From contig JBBKVO010000045.1 of NCBI GenBank assembly GCA_037968475.1, forward strand, positions 4,328 to 68,327: 64,000 bases of DNA, read 5' to 3'. The position numbers and the translations under genes are program-made. The notes under the pieces are model-generated. The model worked only from the letters and a program-made list of their open reading frames with translations. It ran no database searches and had not been told where the DNA came from. Numbering within the stretch: the first letter of the stretch is position 1; the number at the start of each line of letters is the position of its first letter. The DNA comes from SB11 sp037968475 (GTDB lineage: Bacteria; Bacteroidota; Bacteroidia; UBA8524). This document shows, in pieces, positions 51,429 to 59,230 of this stretch.

Positions 51429-53333
51429 ATGCCCGAGAACCCGCCCGAAAGAACCTATAAACACCAAGTACCTGCCGATGTTTTTGTTGAGGCTTTTACT
51501 ACCCCGAAATGGACAGCTGCACAAACTAAAAAGTTTAATGCTTTGGGTATTGAACGTTTGAGTGGAGATGAGCTAAAAAATAGGGCAGCCGATTTATACA
51601 TATTTTATTTTTATGGTAATGATGAGTGTACATTGCTTACCAATGCCCAAGTAACAGGGAATATAATTATTGATAACCGTACAGGTATTTTACCCCATTG
51701 GTGCATATACCAAAGCAAACTGCCCGAAATTAGTTTAACAAATTGCCAATGGGGGGAAATAGATACAGAAAAAATAAAAAAAGGGACGAATATTAATATA
51801 ATTGACAGCACAACAGGAGATTTCATCATTGAAAACAGCACAACGGGAGGTTTTAGCATTTTTAACAGCACAACAGGAGATTCCATCATTGAAAACAGCA
51901 CAACGGTAAATTTCAGCATTTTGAACAACAGCGCAACGGGAGATTTCATCATTTCAAACAGCACAACAGGAGATTTCATCATTGAAAACAGCACAACTGG
52001 TGGTTTCAGCATTTTTAACAACAGGACAACTGGAGATTTCTTCATTGAAAACAGCACCACGAGATATTTCAACATTCGGAACACCACGACTGGAGATTTC
52101 AGCATTTTTAACAACAGCACAACTGGAGATTTCAGAATTGAAGGCAGTACAATGGGAGATTTCAGCATTTCAAATAGTAAATCCCCGCTTTGGGATATTG
52201 AGGGGGTGTTTGCCTCCTTTTATTTTAGCAAAGCTACCATCGGACAATGTAAGTTGATAAACTGCAATATCCCCGAATTGACGATACAAAACGAATGTGC
52301 CATTGAATTATATGTGAGTAACAATAATATAAACCATATAAATTTTGAACAACTTACTTTGGGCAAAAGCAGTGTAGTTTCTTTTTCCAATACTTATGTA
52401 TATACCTGCAATATGAATGAGTTTGCCATGCTAGGCAATTTGTATTTTAGGGGTGTTAAGAAAGCTAAAAGTGTTTTTAAATGGCCTGATAGGGCAACCG
52501 CTTTAAAGCAAAAATTTTCCCCTGAAGAAATTGAAGAAAACAGCGAAAAATACCAAAGAATAAAAAATTTATTTGAAGAGCAAAGGGATAGCTATACGAC
52601 ACATACCGAAAAACTTTTAGAGAAATTTAAACAAGCAACGTTTCGTATCTCCCAGTCTTCGTTGGGCAAAACAGAATTTACTGAATGCAATTTAGCTGGA
52701 TTTAGTTTTGAGTATAATAACTCAAAAATCACCGAGGTATTTATAAGTGGGGGTAGTGTGCCTGAAAGCGGCATAAAAATATTGGGAGAAGAAGAGGAGA
52801 CCAAAGGTTGGTTTCAACAAAAAGTATCTATTTATAACCAACTAAAAAAGGTGTTTGCCGCGCAGGGTGATGTGTACTACGAATCAGTTTTCCACGCTCA
52901 AACATCACACCATCAATTATATCTGTTGCGCTACCAGCGGAAAGAAAAAAGCTATAATTGGTATCAATGGTTATTAAGCGAAGAAACCTATGACATTATT
53001 ACTTTTCGGCTAAACCAATATTCAAACAAACATGGTGCATCGTGGGGCAGGGCATTAGGGTTTGTATTAATACTACCTTTCTTTATATATTTTGCCTATC
53101 TAAAAGCAGCAGGCTTATTTTATTTTGATATAGGTTCATCTATTGATTGGGATTTATTAGGAAATTATTTCACAGTGCTAAACCCTACCCATAAAACAGA
53201 TTTTATGCCTAAACCCTATGAAGTAAACTATAATTTTGGCACAAATTTTTTAGATTTTTTAGGTCGTATTGTTGTTGGCTACGGGATATTCCAGTTTATT
53301 TCAGCCTTCCGCAAGCACGGTAAAAAGGGGTAA
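51429..53333 (+). CDS. Membrane protein with tandem 10-residue beta-solenoid repeats
   Basis: This 634-residue protein belongs to no family I can name. Parts: an N-terminal domain of about 125 residues; twelve tandem units of 10-11 residues with consensus NSTTGDFxIx (about 125-250), predicted to form a right-handed beta-helix related to pentapeptide-repeat solenoids; a further irregular solenoid (about 250-330). Then come an Asp/Glu/Lys-rich helical segment (about 345-410), a second short solenoid region (about 415-445), a helical domain, and two membrane helices near 540-560 and 605-625. There is no signal peptide, so the solenoid should be cytoplasmic. The layout resembles pentapeptide-repeat proteins with C-terminal channel-like helices. 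The repeats are near-identical in DNA. Confidence 0.7.
   Translation: MPENPPERTYKHQVPADVFVEAFTTPKWTAAQTKKFNALGIERLSGDELKNRAADLYIFYFYGNDECTLLTNAQVTGNIIIDNRTGILPHWCIYQSKLPEISLTNCQWGEIDTEKIKKGTNINIIDSTTGDFIIENSTTGGFSIFNSTTGDSIIENSTTVNFSILNNSATGDFIISNSTTGDFIIENSTTGGFSIFNNRTTGDFFIENSTTRYFNIRNTTTGDFSIFNNSTTGDFRIEGSTMGDFSISNSKSPLWDIEGVFASFYFSKATIGQCKLINCNIPELTIQNECAIELYVSNNNINHINFEQLTLGKSSVVSFSNTYVYTCNMNEFAMLGNLYFRGVKKAKSVFKWPDRATALKQKFSPEEIEENSEKYQRIKNLFEEQRDSYTTHTEKLLEKFKQATFRISQSSLGKTEFTECNLAGFSFEYNNSKITEVFISGGSVPESGIKILGEEEETKGWFQQKVSIYNQLKKVFAAQGDVYYESVFHAQTSHHQLYLLRYQRKEKSYNWYQWLLSEETYDIITFRLNQYSNKHGASWGRALGFVLILPFFIYFAYLKAAGLFYFDIGSSIDWDLLGNYFTVLNPTHKTDFMPKPYEVNYNFGTNFLDFLGRIVVGYGIFQFISAFRKHGKKG
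51801..52179 (+). repeat. In-frame 30/33-bp tandem repeat
   Basis: About twelve copies of a unit like gaaaacagcacaacgggaga + tttcatcatt, with period 30 bases and an extra codon in some units, lie inside the solenoid gene. Several units are nearly identical, including third positions (for example those around 51810, 51960 and 52110), pointing to recent slippage or unequal exchange. Confidence 0.88.
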
Positions 53334-53499
53334 AATTCTGTTTTGTATTTCTAATCAGGTTTTCCAATTATACTTTATTCATAGTTCTTTATTTTCTTGT
53401 AGGCGTAACAAATCGTAACAAACTAAAGAACGCTGTAAGCCTTGTGGTAATTGGTTTTAGTGTCGTAACAGCCGTAACACTAAAAATACAAAAATGGTA

Positions 53500-53608
53500 G
53501 TGCGGTGGCTGTCATTCCTATTTTAAATAGGAATCTGTGCGGCAGGCATAAAGCAAACATAACTTAGCACAGATTCCAAATCAAGTTTGGAATGACTGCC
53601 CACCGCAC
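53500..53608. repeat. REPIN-like element, copy 3
   Basis: Begins gtgcggtggctgtcattcct and ends attccaaatcaagtttggaa + tgactgcccaccgcac. This copy shows best that the two halves are inverted versions of one module, since both outer flanks are gtgcggtgg and both inner flanks ggaatctgtgc. Confidence 0.83.
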
Positions 53609-53682
53609 CCTGTGCCTCGACTTTGCTCGGCATGACACAGCGAGCAGCATCGTGTATGCTACTATTTTGACCTCCCCTTAAT

Positions 53683-53704
53683 CCCCTCCTAAAAGCAGGA
53701 GGGG
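53683..53704. terminator. GC-rich hairpin
   Basis: Perfect 8-bp stem cccctcct/aggagggg with a 6-base loop, about 75 bases past the end of the decarboxylase gene. It lacks a clear T run on the minus strand (tttccc only on one side), so its role as terminator is uncertain. Confidence 0.35.
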
Positions 53705-53778
53705 AAAGAGAGATTTAATACAGAGTAAGTCATCAGTTTGACAAACTTTAAAAATTTGTCAAATACAGTTAAGGAATA

Positions 53779-55485
53779 TTACATACTAGCCAAACGCCTA
53801 ATTTGTGGTGGTAAATCAGTCATAGGTATATCTATTTGCACTACCGATAGTGTTTTGGTGTTCTTTTTCACTTCGGCCAATACCTTGTCTAACTCCTTAT
53901 AGGTAGTAGCGCGGTAGCCTTTTCCTCCCATTACATCAGCTAGCTTGTAGTATTGCCATTGAGGCAAAATATTATAGGCTCTAAACTCGCCTTTACCGTC
54001 AAAAGGGGCAAGATCTACCAACGCCTGTTCTATACCGTATAGGTTATTATTCATCACAAATATTATAGCGCCGGGGCAATTGGTATTGAGAAACGAAAGG
54101 GCTTGATCGACCATTTGGAAACCACCATCGCCGCAAAAAGCCACAGCACGTTTACCCGATGCTAAAGATATACCCACTGCCATTGGCGCAGCAGCCCCTA
54201 TAGAGCCCCACGCTGCCTCTGATGCAAAGCCGTTTTGCTCTTTTATAATTAAATCGCTTACCACATACATCGAGTCGCTTTCATCCACCAACAGCATCAT
54301 GTCTTTGGTAACAAAATCTTGCATCCGCCTAAAAAAGCCGTTAAAGGTAATTTGTGTTCCTTCATCGGGATCGTCCAATAAACCTTTTGGTTTGGCGGTT
54401 TTGCCCAAAGGGCTTTTGTATTTGGTAGCTTTTAGTTTTTTTATCAGGGCAGGCAGTAAATCGTAGGTGTACACATTTGGGAAATGTTGGTAGCCCACAC
54501 GCACGCCACCATTATAAGCCACAGCCATTTTTCCATAGCTGCTGTTTATTATGTCCAAATAATCATCAGTAATTATGGTGCCCAAGCACAACAAAAAGTC
54601 GCTGGTGTTTACTCGCTCGCGTAGTTCTGCACTGCTTGCTGACCCTGTATAGGTACCTACAAAGTGTGGGTTAGTTTCGGGCAACAGGCTTTTTGCCAAT
54701 AGGGTGGTTATATAGCCCAAGTTGGTAGTAGTTAGCAGGCTTTCCAGTTCTTTTTGTATATGGTAGCGCTGCAACTCTATACCTGCCCAAACTATTGGTT
54801 TTTTTGCAGCCTCTAGTCGTGCCATTATCATGCTGATAGCGGCATCTAATTGCACAGGGTCGCTTTTAGTCAAAGTTAAATCAAGTTTACCTGTAGGTTT
54901 GTTGCAGGGCAGTTGCCATACGTCTTTGTAGCACTCTATATACACAGGGCGTTTGTTTATATAGCACGCCACAATAGCCTCGTCAATAAGTGCAGGCGCA
55001 TCAGCAATATTGCTAATGGTTACGGCTGCGGCGGTAATATCTTCAAATGCTTTTTTATTTGAGCGAAAATTCCCTGTCGAGTGATGTATAAGTACGCCAA
55101 GCTCATTCTCGTAAAACATATCAGAGGTGGATGGATGCCCGTTTAAAAATACCACAGGGTTGCGTTCTACCCACGAGGCCGCAATGCCGTTGATAAGGCT
55201 AAATGCGCCCACACCATAGGTTACGCTTACTGCTCCAAACCCATTTATACGGGTATAGGCATCGGCGGCGTAGCCGCCGCACAGCTCATTGGGAGCATTG
55301 ATTAATTTAATATCGGGGTGGCGTTCTTCTATAATATCCAAAAAAGGAGTCATAAAATCGCCGGGGACAATAAACATATCTTTTAGTCCCATTTCTTTTA
55401 GCCTTTCGGCTATATAATCGCTAACAGTATAAGGAGTAGCCTTTACTGCTTCACGGGTTTTATGGTAGTGGAATGAATATCTCAT
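53779..55485 (-). CDS. ThDP-dependent alpha-keto acid decarboxylase (pyruvate/indolepyruvate type)
   Basis: This 568-residue enzyme has three domains. The N-terminal pyrimidine-binding domain has catalytic Glu67 in NAPNELCGGYAADAY and the paired histidines His134-His135 (LIHHSTGN), which mark pyruvate and indolepyruvate decarboxylases rather than acetolactate synthases. A central domain follows. The C-terminal domain has the ThDP-binding motif GDGGFQMVDQALSFLN...NNNLYGIE. It should decarboxylate a 2-keto acid to an aldehyde; the preferred side chain cannot be told from motifs. It lies 86 bases behind a flavin amine oxidase gene on the same strand, which would supply aromatic or branched keto acids. 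Confidence 0.85.
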   Translation of the reverse strand: MRYSFHYHKTREAVKATPYTVSDYIAERLKEMGLKDMFIVPGDFMTPFLDIIEERHPDIKLINAPNELCGGYAADAYTRINGFGAVSVTYGVGAFSLINGIAASWVERNPVVFLNGHPSTSDMFYENELGVLIHHSTGNFRSNKKAFEDITAAAVTISNIADAPALIDEAIVACYINKRPVYIECYKDVWQLPCNKPTGKLDLTLTKSDPVQLDAAISMIMARLEAAKKPIVWAGIELQRYHIQKELESLLTTTNLGYITTLLAKSLLPETNPHFVGTYTGSASSAELRERVNTSDFLLCLGTIITDDYLDIINSSYGKMAVAYNGGVRVGYQHFPNVYTYDLLPALIKKLKATKYKSPLGKTAKPKGLLDDPDEGTQITFNGFFRRMQDFVTKDMMLLVDESDSMYVVSDLIIKEQNGFASEAAWGSIGAAAPMAVGISLASGKRAVAFCGDGGFQMVDQALSFLNTNCPGAIIFVMNNNLYGIEQALVDLAPFDGKGEFRAYNILPQWQYYKLADVMGGKGYRATTYKELDKVLAEVKKNTKTLSVVQIDIPMTDLPPQIRRLASM

Positions 55486-55571
55486 GGTTTAGTTAGCTAA
55501 TTGATTTTTTTTATAAAAAGAGTTCGCCAAAACACGGTATGCTTTGGCGAACGGTAGTATTGTATCAAAAC

Positions 55572-57188
55572 CTATTCTTTGGGTAAGAAATCAAGTTTAA
55601 AATAACGTTTCATCATATCGTCGGCAGTTTCAAGCGAGCCTTCTACCCATCCTTGATTATTACTGTATGCTTCGCCTATAATAAACACATCATCGTGATC
55701 AACAGGTTTTATCATTTTTTTAATAATCACATCGTAGCGGTAGCCTGCTTTCCACTCGTGCCATCCCCCACCGTAAGGGTCATCGCTCCAATCGTGAAAA
55801 ATAGCTGCATAAGGCATATCCAGTTTTTGTGGGCCGTGCATTATCTCTACCTGCCTGTGCGCAATTTCTACCATGCTTTGCGTAGCAACAAACTGTGCTG
55901 GGGGAACGGGGTCTATGCTTTTGTTTTCAGGTTTATCATTACCACCATAAGGCTCGTCGTTTTGTAATGCTTTCCAAAACGGCACAGTACTTATATCGTT
56001 GTACGATGCCATTAAAAGCGAGCGCAAATTATTAGGGTCGCCATCGGGTTGGTCGGCTTCACAACCAAAATAGTATACTTGACGTATGGGCATATCGGTA
56101 ATAGAACGTCCTGCCCACAAATTCATGGCGCGCCACCAAGGGTAATCGTAACCCATAAACAGTTTAAAGGCAGACTGAATAAGCACACTACCAATATTAT
56201 CGCGCAAAAACGCATTGTCTTTCCATTGGTTCCACTCAATCAATTCAAGCGATCGGCGGGGCATGGCCAATACAACTTTATCGGCGTGTACCACAAAACG
56301 TTCGTCGCTGTTATTATCGTAGTGGGTTTTAAAATCTCTTGTTTTAGTGCGCGTAAAGATTAATTCATAACCACCTGCTTTTATCTTTTGTATTGATAAT
56401 AATTTATGGTTCATGTTTATCTCGCCACCGTCTTTTTCAAACTCATCGGCAAGGGTTAGCGGCAAATGCTGATAACCTTTGGTTAGCGTACGGAATGAGG
56501 TTGTAGGGCCAAAATCGCTAACGGGCAATTGCGCTGCTGCACTGGCATTGGCTACGTTTGCATCGTACCCGCCGGCATCGCGCATATAGCTAAATGCTTC
56601 ATTAGTTAAAAACATATTTAGCAAGTTCCAATACCCCATTTTGTATAGGGGCGTACCAAATACTTCTACCTTAAACCAATCTTCAAACGTCATGTTTTTG
56701 GCGTTGGGTATCAATACGTTCATTATGTAGGCTTGCAACTCATCAGGGTTCATGCCCTTTTCGTTCCAGTTAAGATTATATGGGGGAGCATCTTTCACGC
56801 TTAGTTCTTCTAATGTAAGATGTTTACCGCGCAAGTGGTAAAAGTTTTGCGATGCACCAATGGCAGGGTCGGGATTGCCCATTGGAAACTCTTTATTGGG
56901 TAGTTTCAGGTACTCAATAAGGCCTGCTACCAAAGGTTGCGCATCGGGTATGTAGCGCATACCTCCCAATTCGGCCACCACATTGGGCATATCAGGCAAA
57001 GTGCGCGAGAATAAACGCCCGCCAATACGGTCGCTATATTCATACAAAGCCACTTTAGTTTTTTTGCCCTTGGCTTTTTGTAGCCTCCAAGCGGTGTAAG
57101 TGCCCGCTATACCTCCGCCAATTACGGCAACATCAACTTTACTTGATGTGGTATGACCTTTTGTTTTTGCTGTCGTTTTTTTTGCCAT
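55572..57188 (-). CDS. Flavin-containing amine/L-amino-acid oxidase
   Basis: This 538-residue FAD enzyme has, after a Lys/Thr-rich leader of about 15 residues, the dinucleotide-binding VAVIGGGIAGTYTAWRL (about 19-35), the flavin-contact EYSDRIGGRLFSRTLP and AELGGMRYIP. The C-terminal FAD motif is FIIGEAYSNNQGWVEGSLETAD in residues about 508-529 (read here as FIIGEAYSN and GWVEGSLETAD). There is no Tat or Sec signal, so it is cytoplasmic. Family members oxidise L-amino acids or primary amines, giving keto acids or aldehydes plus ammonia and peroxide. Paired with the keto-acid decarboxylase downstream it suggests amino acid to aldehyde conversion. Confidence 0.83.
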   Translation of the reverse strand: MAKKTTAKTKGHTTSSKVDVAVIGGGIAGTYTAWRLQKAKGKKTKVALYEYSDRIGGRLFSRTLPDMPNVVAELGGMRYIPDAQPLVAGLIEYLKLPNKEFPMGNPDPAIGASQNFYHLRGKHLTLEELSVKDAPPYNLNWNEKGMNPDELQAYIMNVLIPNAKNMTFEDWFKVEVFGTPLYKMGYWNLLNMFLTNEAFSYMRDAGGYDANVANASAAAQLPVSDFGPTTSFRTLTKGYQHLPLTLADEFEKDGGEINMNHKLLSIQKIKAGGYELIFTRTKTRDFKTHYDNNSDERFVVHADKVVLAMPRRSLELIEWNQWKDNAFLRDNIGSVLIQSAFKLFMGYDYPWWRAMNLWAGRSITDMPIRQVYYFGCEADQPDGDPNNLRSLLMASYNDISTVPFWKALQNDEPYGGNDKPENKSIDPVPPAQFVATQSMVEIAHRQVEIMHGPQKLDMPYAAIFHDWSDDPYGGGWHEWKAGYRYDVIIKKMIKPVDHDDVFIIGEAYSNNQGWVEGSLETADDMMKRYFKLDFLPKE

Positions 57189-57399
57189 TGATAATAATAG
57201 TTAGGTATAATAGTTAAGATTAATTGAATGTTTATAATAGCAATGCCTTGTGTACAATGTGCAAATTAGTTTACAATTTGGGTTATATACAACCGTTAAA
57301 ACACCCGTTTATAAAAAAGATACTGTATGTTTATTTGGGCTAATAAGTGGGTAATTGTTGCCCGTATAGTTGACACAAAAACCTTATTATTGCCATTAG

Positions 57400-58533
57400 G
57401 TGAATTACGAGAATATAGATTTATTGATAGCAGGGGCAGGCCCTGTAGGTTGTGTAATTGCTGAAAGGGCAGCTTCGCAATTGGGTTGGCGTTGTTTAAT
57501 AGTGGATAAGCGCGACCATATAGCGGGCAACTGCTATGACTATCTTGATGCTGACGGACTGTTGGTGCACCAATATGGCCCGCACTATTTTCGTACGGAT
57601 AATGTGGAGGTGGTAAACTACTTATCAAAATTTACAGCATGGATACCCGGTAATTATGTTGTGAAGAGTAGTATTGATGGTGAATTATATCCTTTTCCTA
57701 TTAATTTAAATACACTACGAAAGTTTTTTAATCGTCCCGATTTGACGCCTGAAACTGCTGAACTTCTTTTAGAAGAAAAAAGAGAAAAGATAGACAATCC
57801 AAAAAATTCAGAAGAGTTTGTACTGAATAGGGTAGGGCGTGAGTTGTACGAAGCCTTTTACCTAAACTATACCCTTAAACAATGGGGCATTCATCCCCGT
57901 GATTTAGATACTTCGGTGTGTGGGCGTATACCTGTACGTTTTGATGAAGACGAACGGTATGTGAACCATAAGTTTAAAATAATGCCTGTTGACGGTTTCT
58001 CTAATTTGTTTGAGCGTATGCTAAATAATCCGTTAATAGATATTGAGCTTAATACTGATTATTTACAATTGCGCGAAACGGTGAAACCTCGTAAAGCGAC
58101 AGTATATACAGGGCCTATTGATGCCTACTTTAACTATAAAAACGGCAAACTGCCTTGGCGTTCGTTGCATTTTGAATCAGAAAGTTTTGAAGAAGAATTT
58201 CATCAACCTTGCTCGCAAATAAATTATCCTAACGAGCACGATTATACCCGTACGGTTGAAATAAAACACGTTACACGTCAAAAACACCAAAAAACGGTAG
58301 TTACAAAAGAATATCCCCGTGCCGAAGGCGAACCGTATTATCCTGTTCCTGCCCCTGAGAATAACACTATATATGAGCGTTATCGCCAAATTGCCGAGCA
58401 CGAAACGTTTATGAACAAGGTATATTTTGGAGGGCGTTTGGCGCGCTATACCTATATAAATACTGATGAAGCCGTACTAAACGGTTTGCAAGTGTTTGAA
58501 CGTTTAAAAACCGATTTAGGCAATGCTAAATAA
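57400..58533 (+). CDS. glf: UDP-galactopyranose mutase
   Basis: This 377-residue flavoenzyme turns UDP-galactopyranose into UDP-galactofuranose for surface glycans. It shows FAD motif LLIAGAGPVGCVIAERAA, IVDKRDHIAGNCYDY, the HQYGPHYFRT loop, TLKQWGIHPRDLD and RIPVRFDEDERY with the conserved arginine and tyrosine. The C-terminal FGGRLARYTYINTDEAV carries the second conserved arginine and tyrosines. The start is a GTG at 57400. It overlaps the following GT2 gene by 11 bases, so galactofuranose synthesis and transfer are coupled in one operon. Confidence 0.93.
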   Translation: MNYENIDLLIAGAGPVGCVIAERAASQLGWRCLIVDKRDHIAGNCYDYLDADGLLVHQYGPHYFRTDNVEVVNYLSKFTAWIPGNYVVKSSIDGELYPFPINLNTLRKFFNRPDLTPETAELLLEEKREKIDNPKNSEEFVLNRVGRELYEAFYLNYTLKQWGIHPRDLDTSVCGRIPVRFDEDERYVNHKFKIMPVDGFSNLFERMLNNPLIDIELNTDYLQLRETVKPRKATVYTGPIDAYFNYKNGKLPWRSLHFESESFEEEFHQPCSQINYPNEHDYTRTVEIKHVTRQKHQKTVVTKEYPRAEGEPYYPVPAPENNTIYERYRQIAEHETFMNKVYFGGRLARYTYINTDEAVLNGLQVFERLKTDLGNAK

Positions 58534-59221
58534 CCTGTGGGTAGTAATGCCTGTATATAATGAACAGGAGTGTATAGCACAGGTGATACAAGAGTGGATG
58601 CCCGTTTTTAGGCAACACGCAAAAGAGTTTACATGGTGTATTTTAAACGATGGGTCAAAAGATAATACAGCCCAAATTTTAAAAGACTTAGCGGCTGAAT
58701 ATGCCGAGTTGAAAATAGTAGATAAACCCAATAGTGGGCACGGGCAAACCTGTGTGCAGGGTTATAAAATGGCTGTAGAAAACGGGGCAGAATGGATTTT
58801 TCAGATAGATAGTGATGGGCAATGCGACCCAAAATATTTTGAAACTTTTGTGGCGCAGGCAAGCCGATACAAAGTGCAATACGGTTTCCGCAGTACCCGC
58901 CAAGATGGGTTTAAACGATGGTTAGTTTCACGCGTAGTTACTTGGTTTGTATGGGCGGCAACAGGCCAATGGGTGAGAGATGCTAATGTACCCTACCGAT
59001 TGATGCACAACAGTACTTTATCATTAATAGTAAATAAAATACCTGCCGATTTTTATTTGGCTAATATATTGGTAGCCGTGTTGCAGCAAAAAGCACAGCC
59101 CATACATTGGGTAAACATAAACTTTAGAGAAAGGGCAGGGGGCGAACCTAGCGTTAAAACTTTTACATTTGCCAAACACGGCATAAAATTATACAGCCAA
59201 CTGCGCCAAGCTACTAAATAA
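58523..59221 (+). CDS. Glycosyltransferase family 2
   Basis: This 232-residue soluble GT2 has LWVVMPVYNEQECI at the N-terminus, CILNDGSKDNT near 40, the DXD in QIDSDGQCDP near 93, and GFRSTRQDGFKRW near 118. There are no C-terminal membrane helices, unlike the GT2 enzymes at 20452 and 48185. It resembles DPM1-type soluble synthases, so it may make a polyprenyl-phosphate sugar donor for the GT39-like protein encoded 9 bases downstream; this partnership is inferred from order. It overlaps the mutase gene by 11 bases. Confidence 0.88.
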   Translation: MLNNLWVVMPVYNEQECIAQVIQEWMPVFRQHAKEFTWCILNDGSKDNTAQILKDLAAEYAELKIVDKPNSGHGQTCVQGYKMAVENGAEWIFQIDSDGQCDPKYFETFVAQASRYKVQYGFRSTRQDGFKRWLVSRVVTWFVWAATGQWVRDANVPYRLMHNSTLSLIVNKIPADFYLANILVAVLQQKAQPIHWVNINFRERAGGEPSVKTFTFAKHGIKLYSQLRQATK

Positions 59222-59230
59222 TAAAAGGTT

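Larger units (their letters stand above)
53334..53778. other. Intergenic region with possible gene remnant and REPIN
   Basis: No intact gene in 445 bases. From 53389 to 53499 the minus strand is open and reads ...VTAVTTLKPITTRLTAFF then SLLRFVTPTRK and a stop, containing the four CGTAACA words at 53404, 53414, 53464 and 53473. I recall tails of this kind on primase-like proteins of Bacteroidota mobile elements, but this is a weak guess. A REPIN-like element (53500-53608) abuts it. A hairpin at 53683-53704 and another at 53738-53762 lie downstream of the convergent decarboxylase gene. Confidence 0.55.

Noticed and set aside
51611..52168. Long minus-strand open frame (185 codons) over the tandem repeat
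   Set aside because: It mirrors the repeat of the real plus-strand gene; its product is a monotonous Val/Leu/Lys/Ser-Pro repeat, and it has no start context or relatives I recognise.
51801..52179. Regular short repeats that could suggest a CRISPR array
   Set aside because: Period is 30/33 bases with no spacers, all units are in frame with a large gene, and no cas gene is near.
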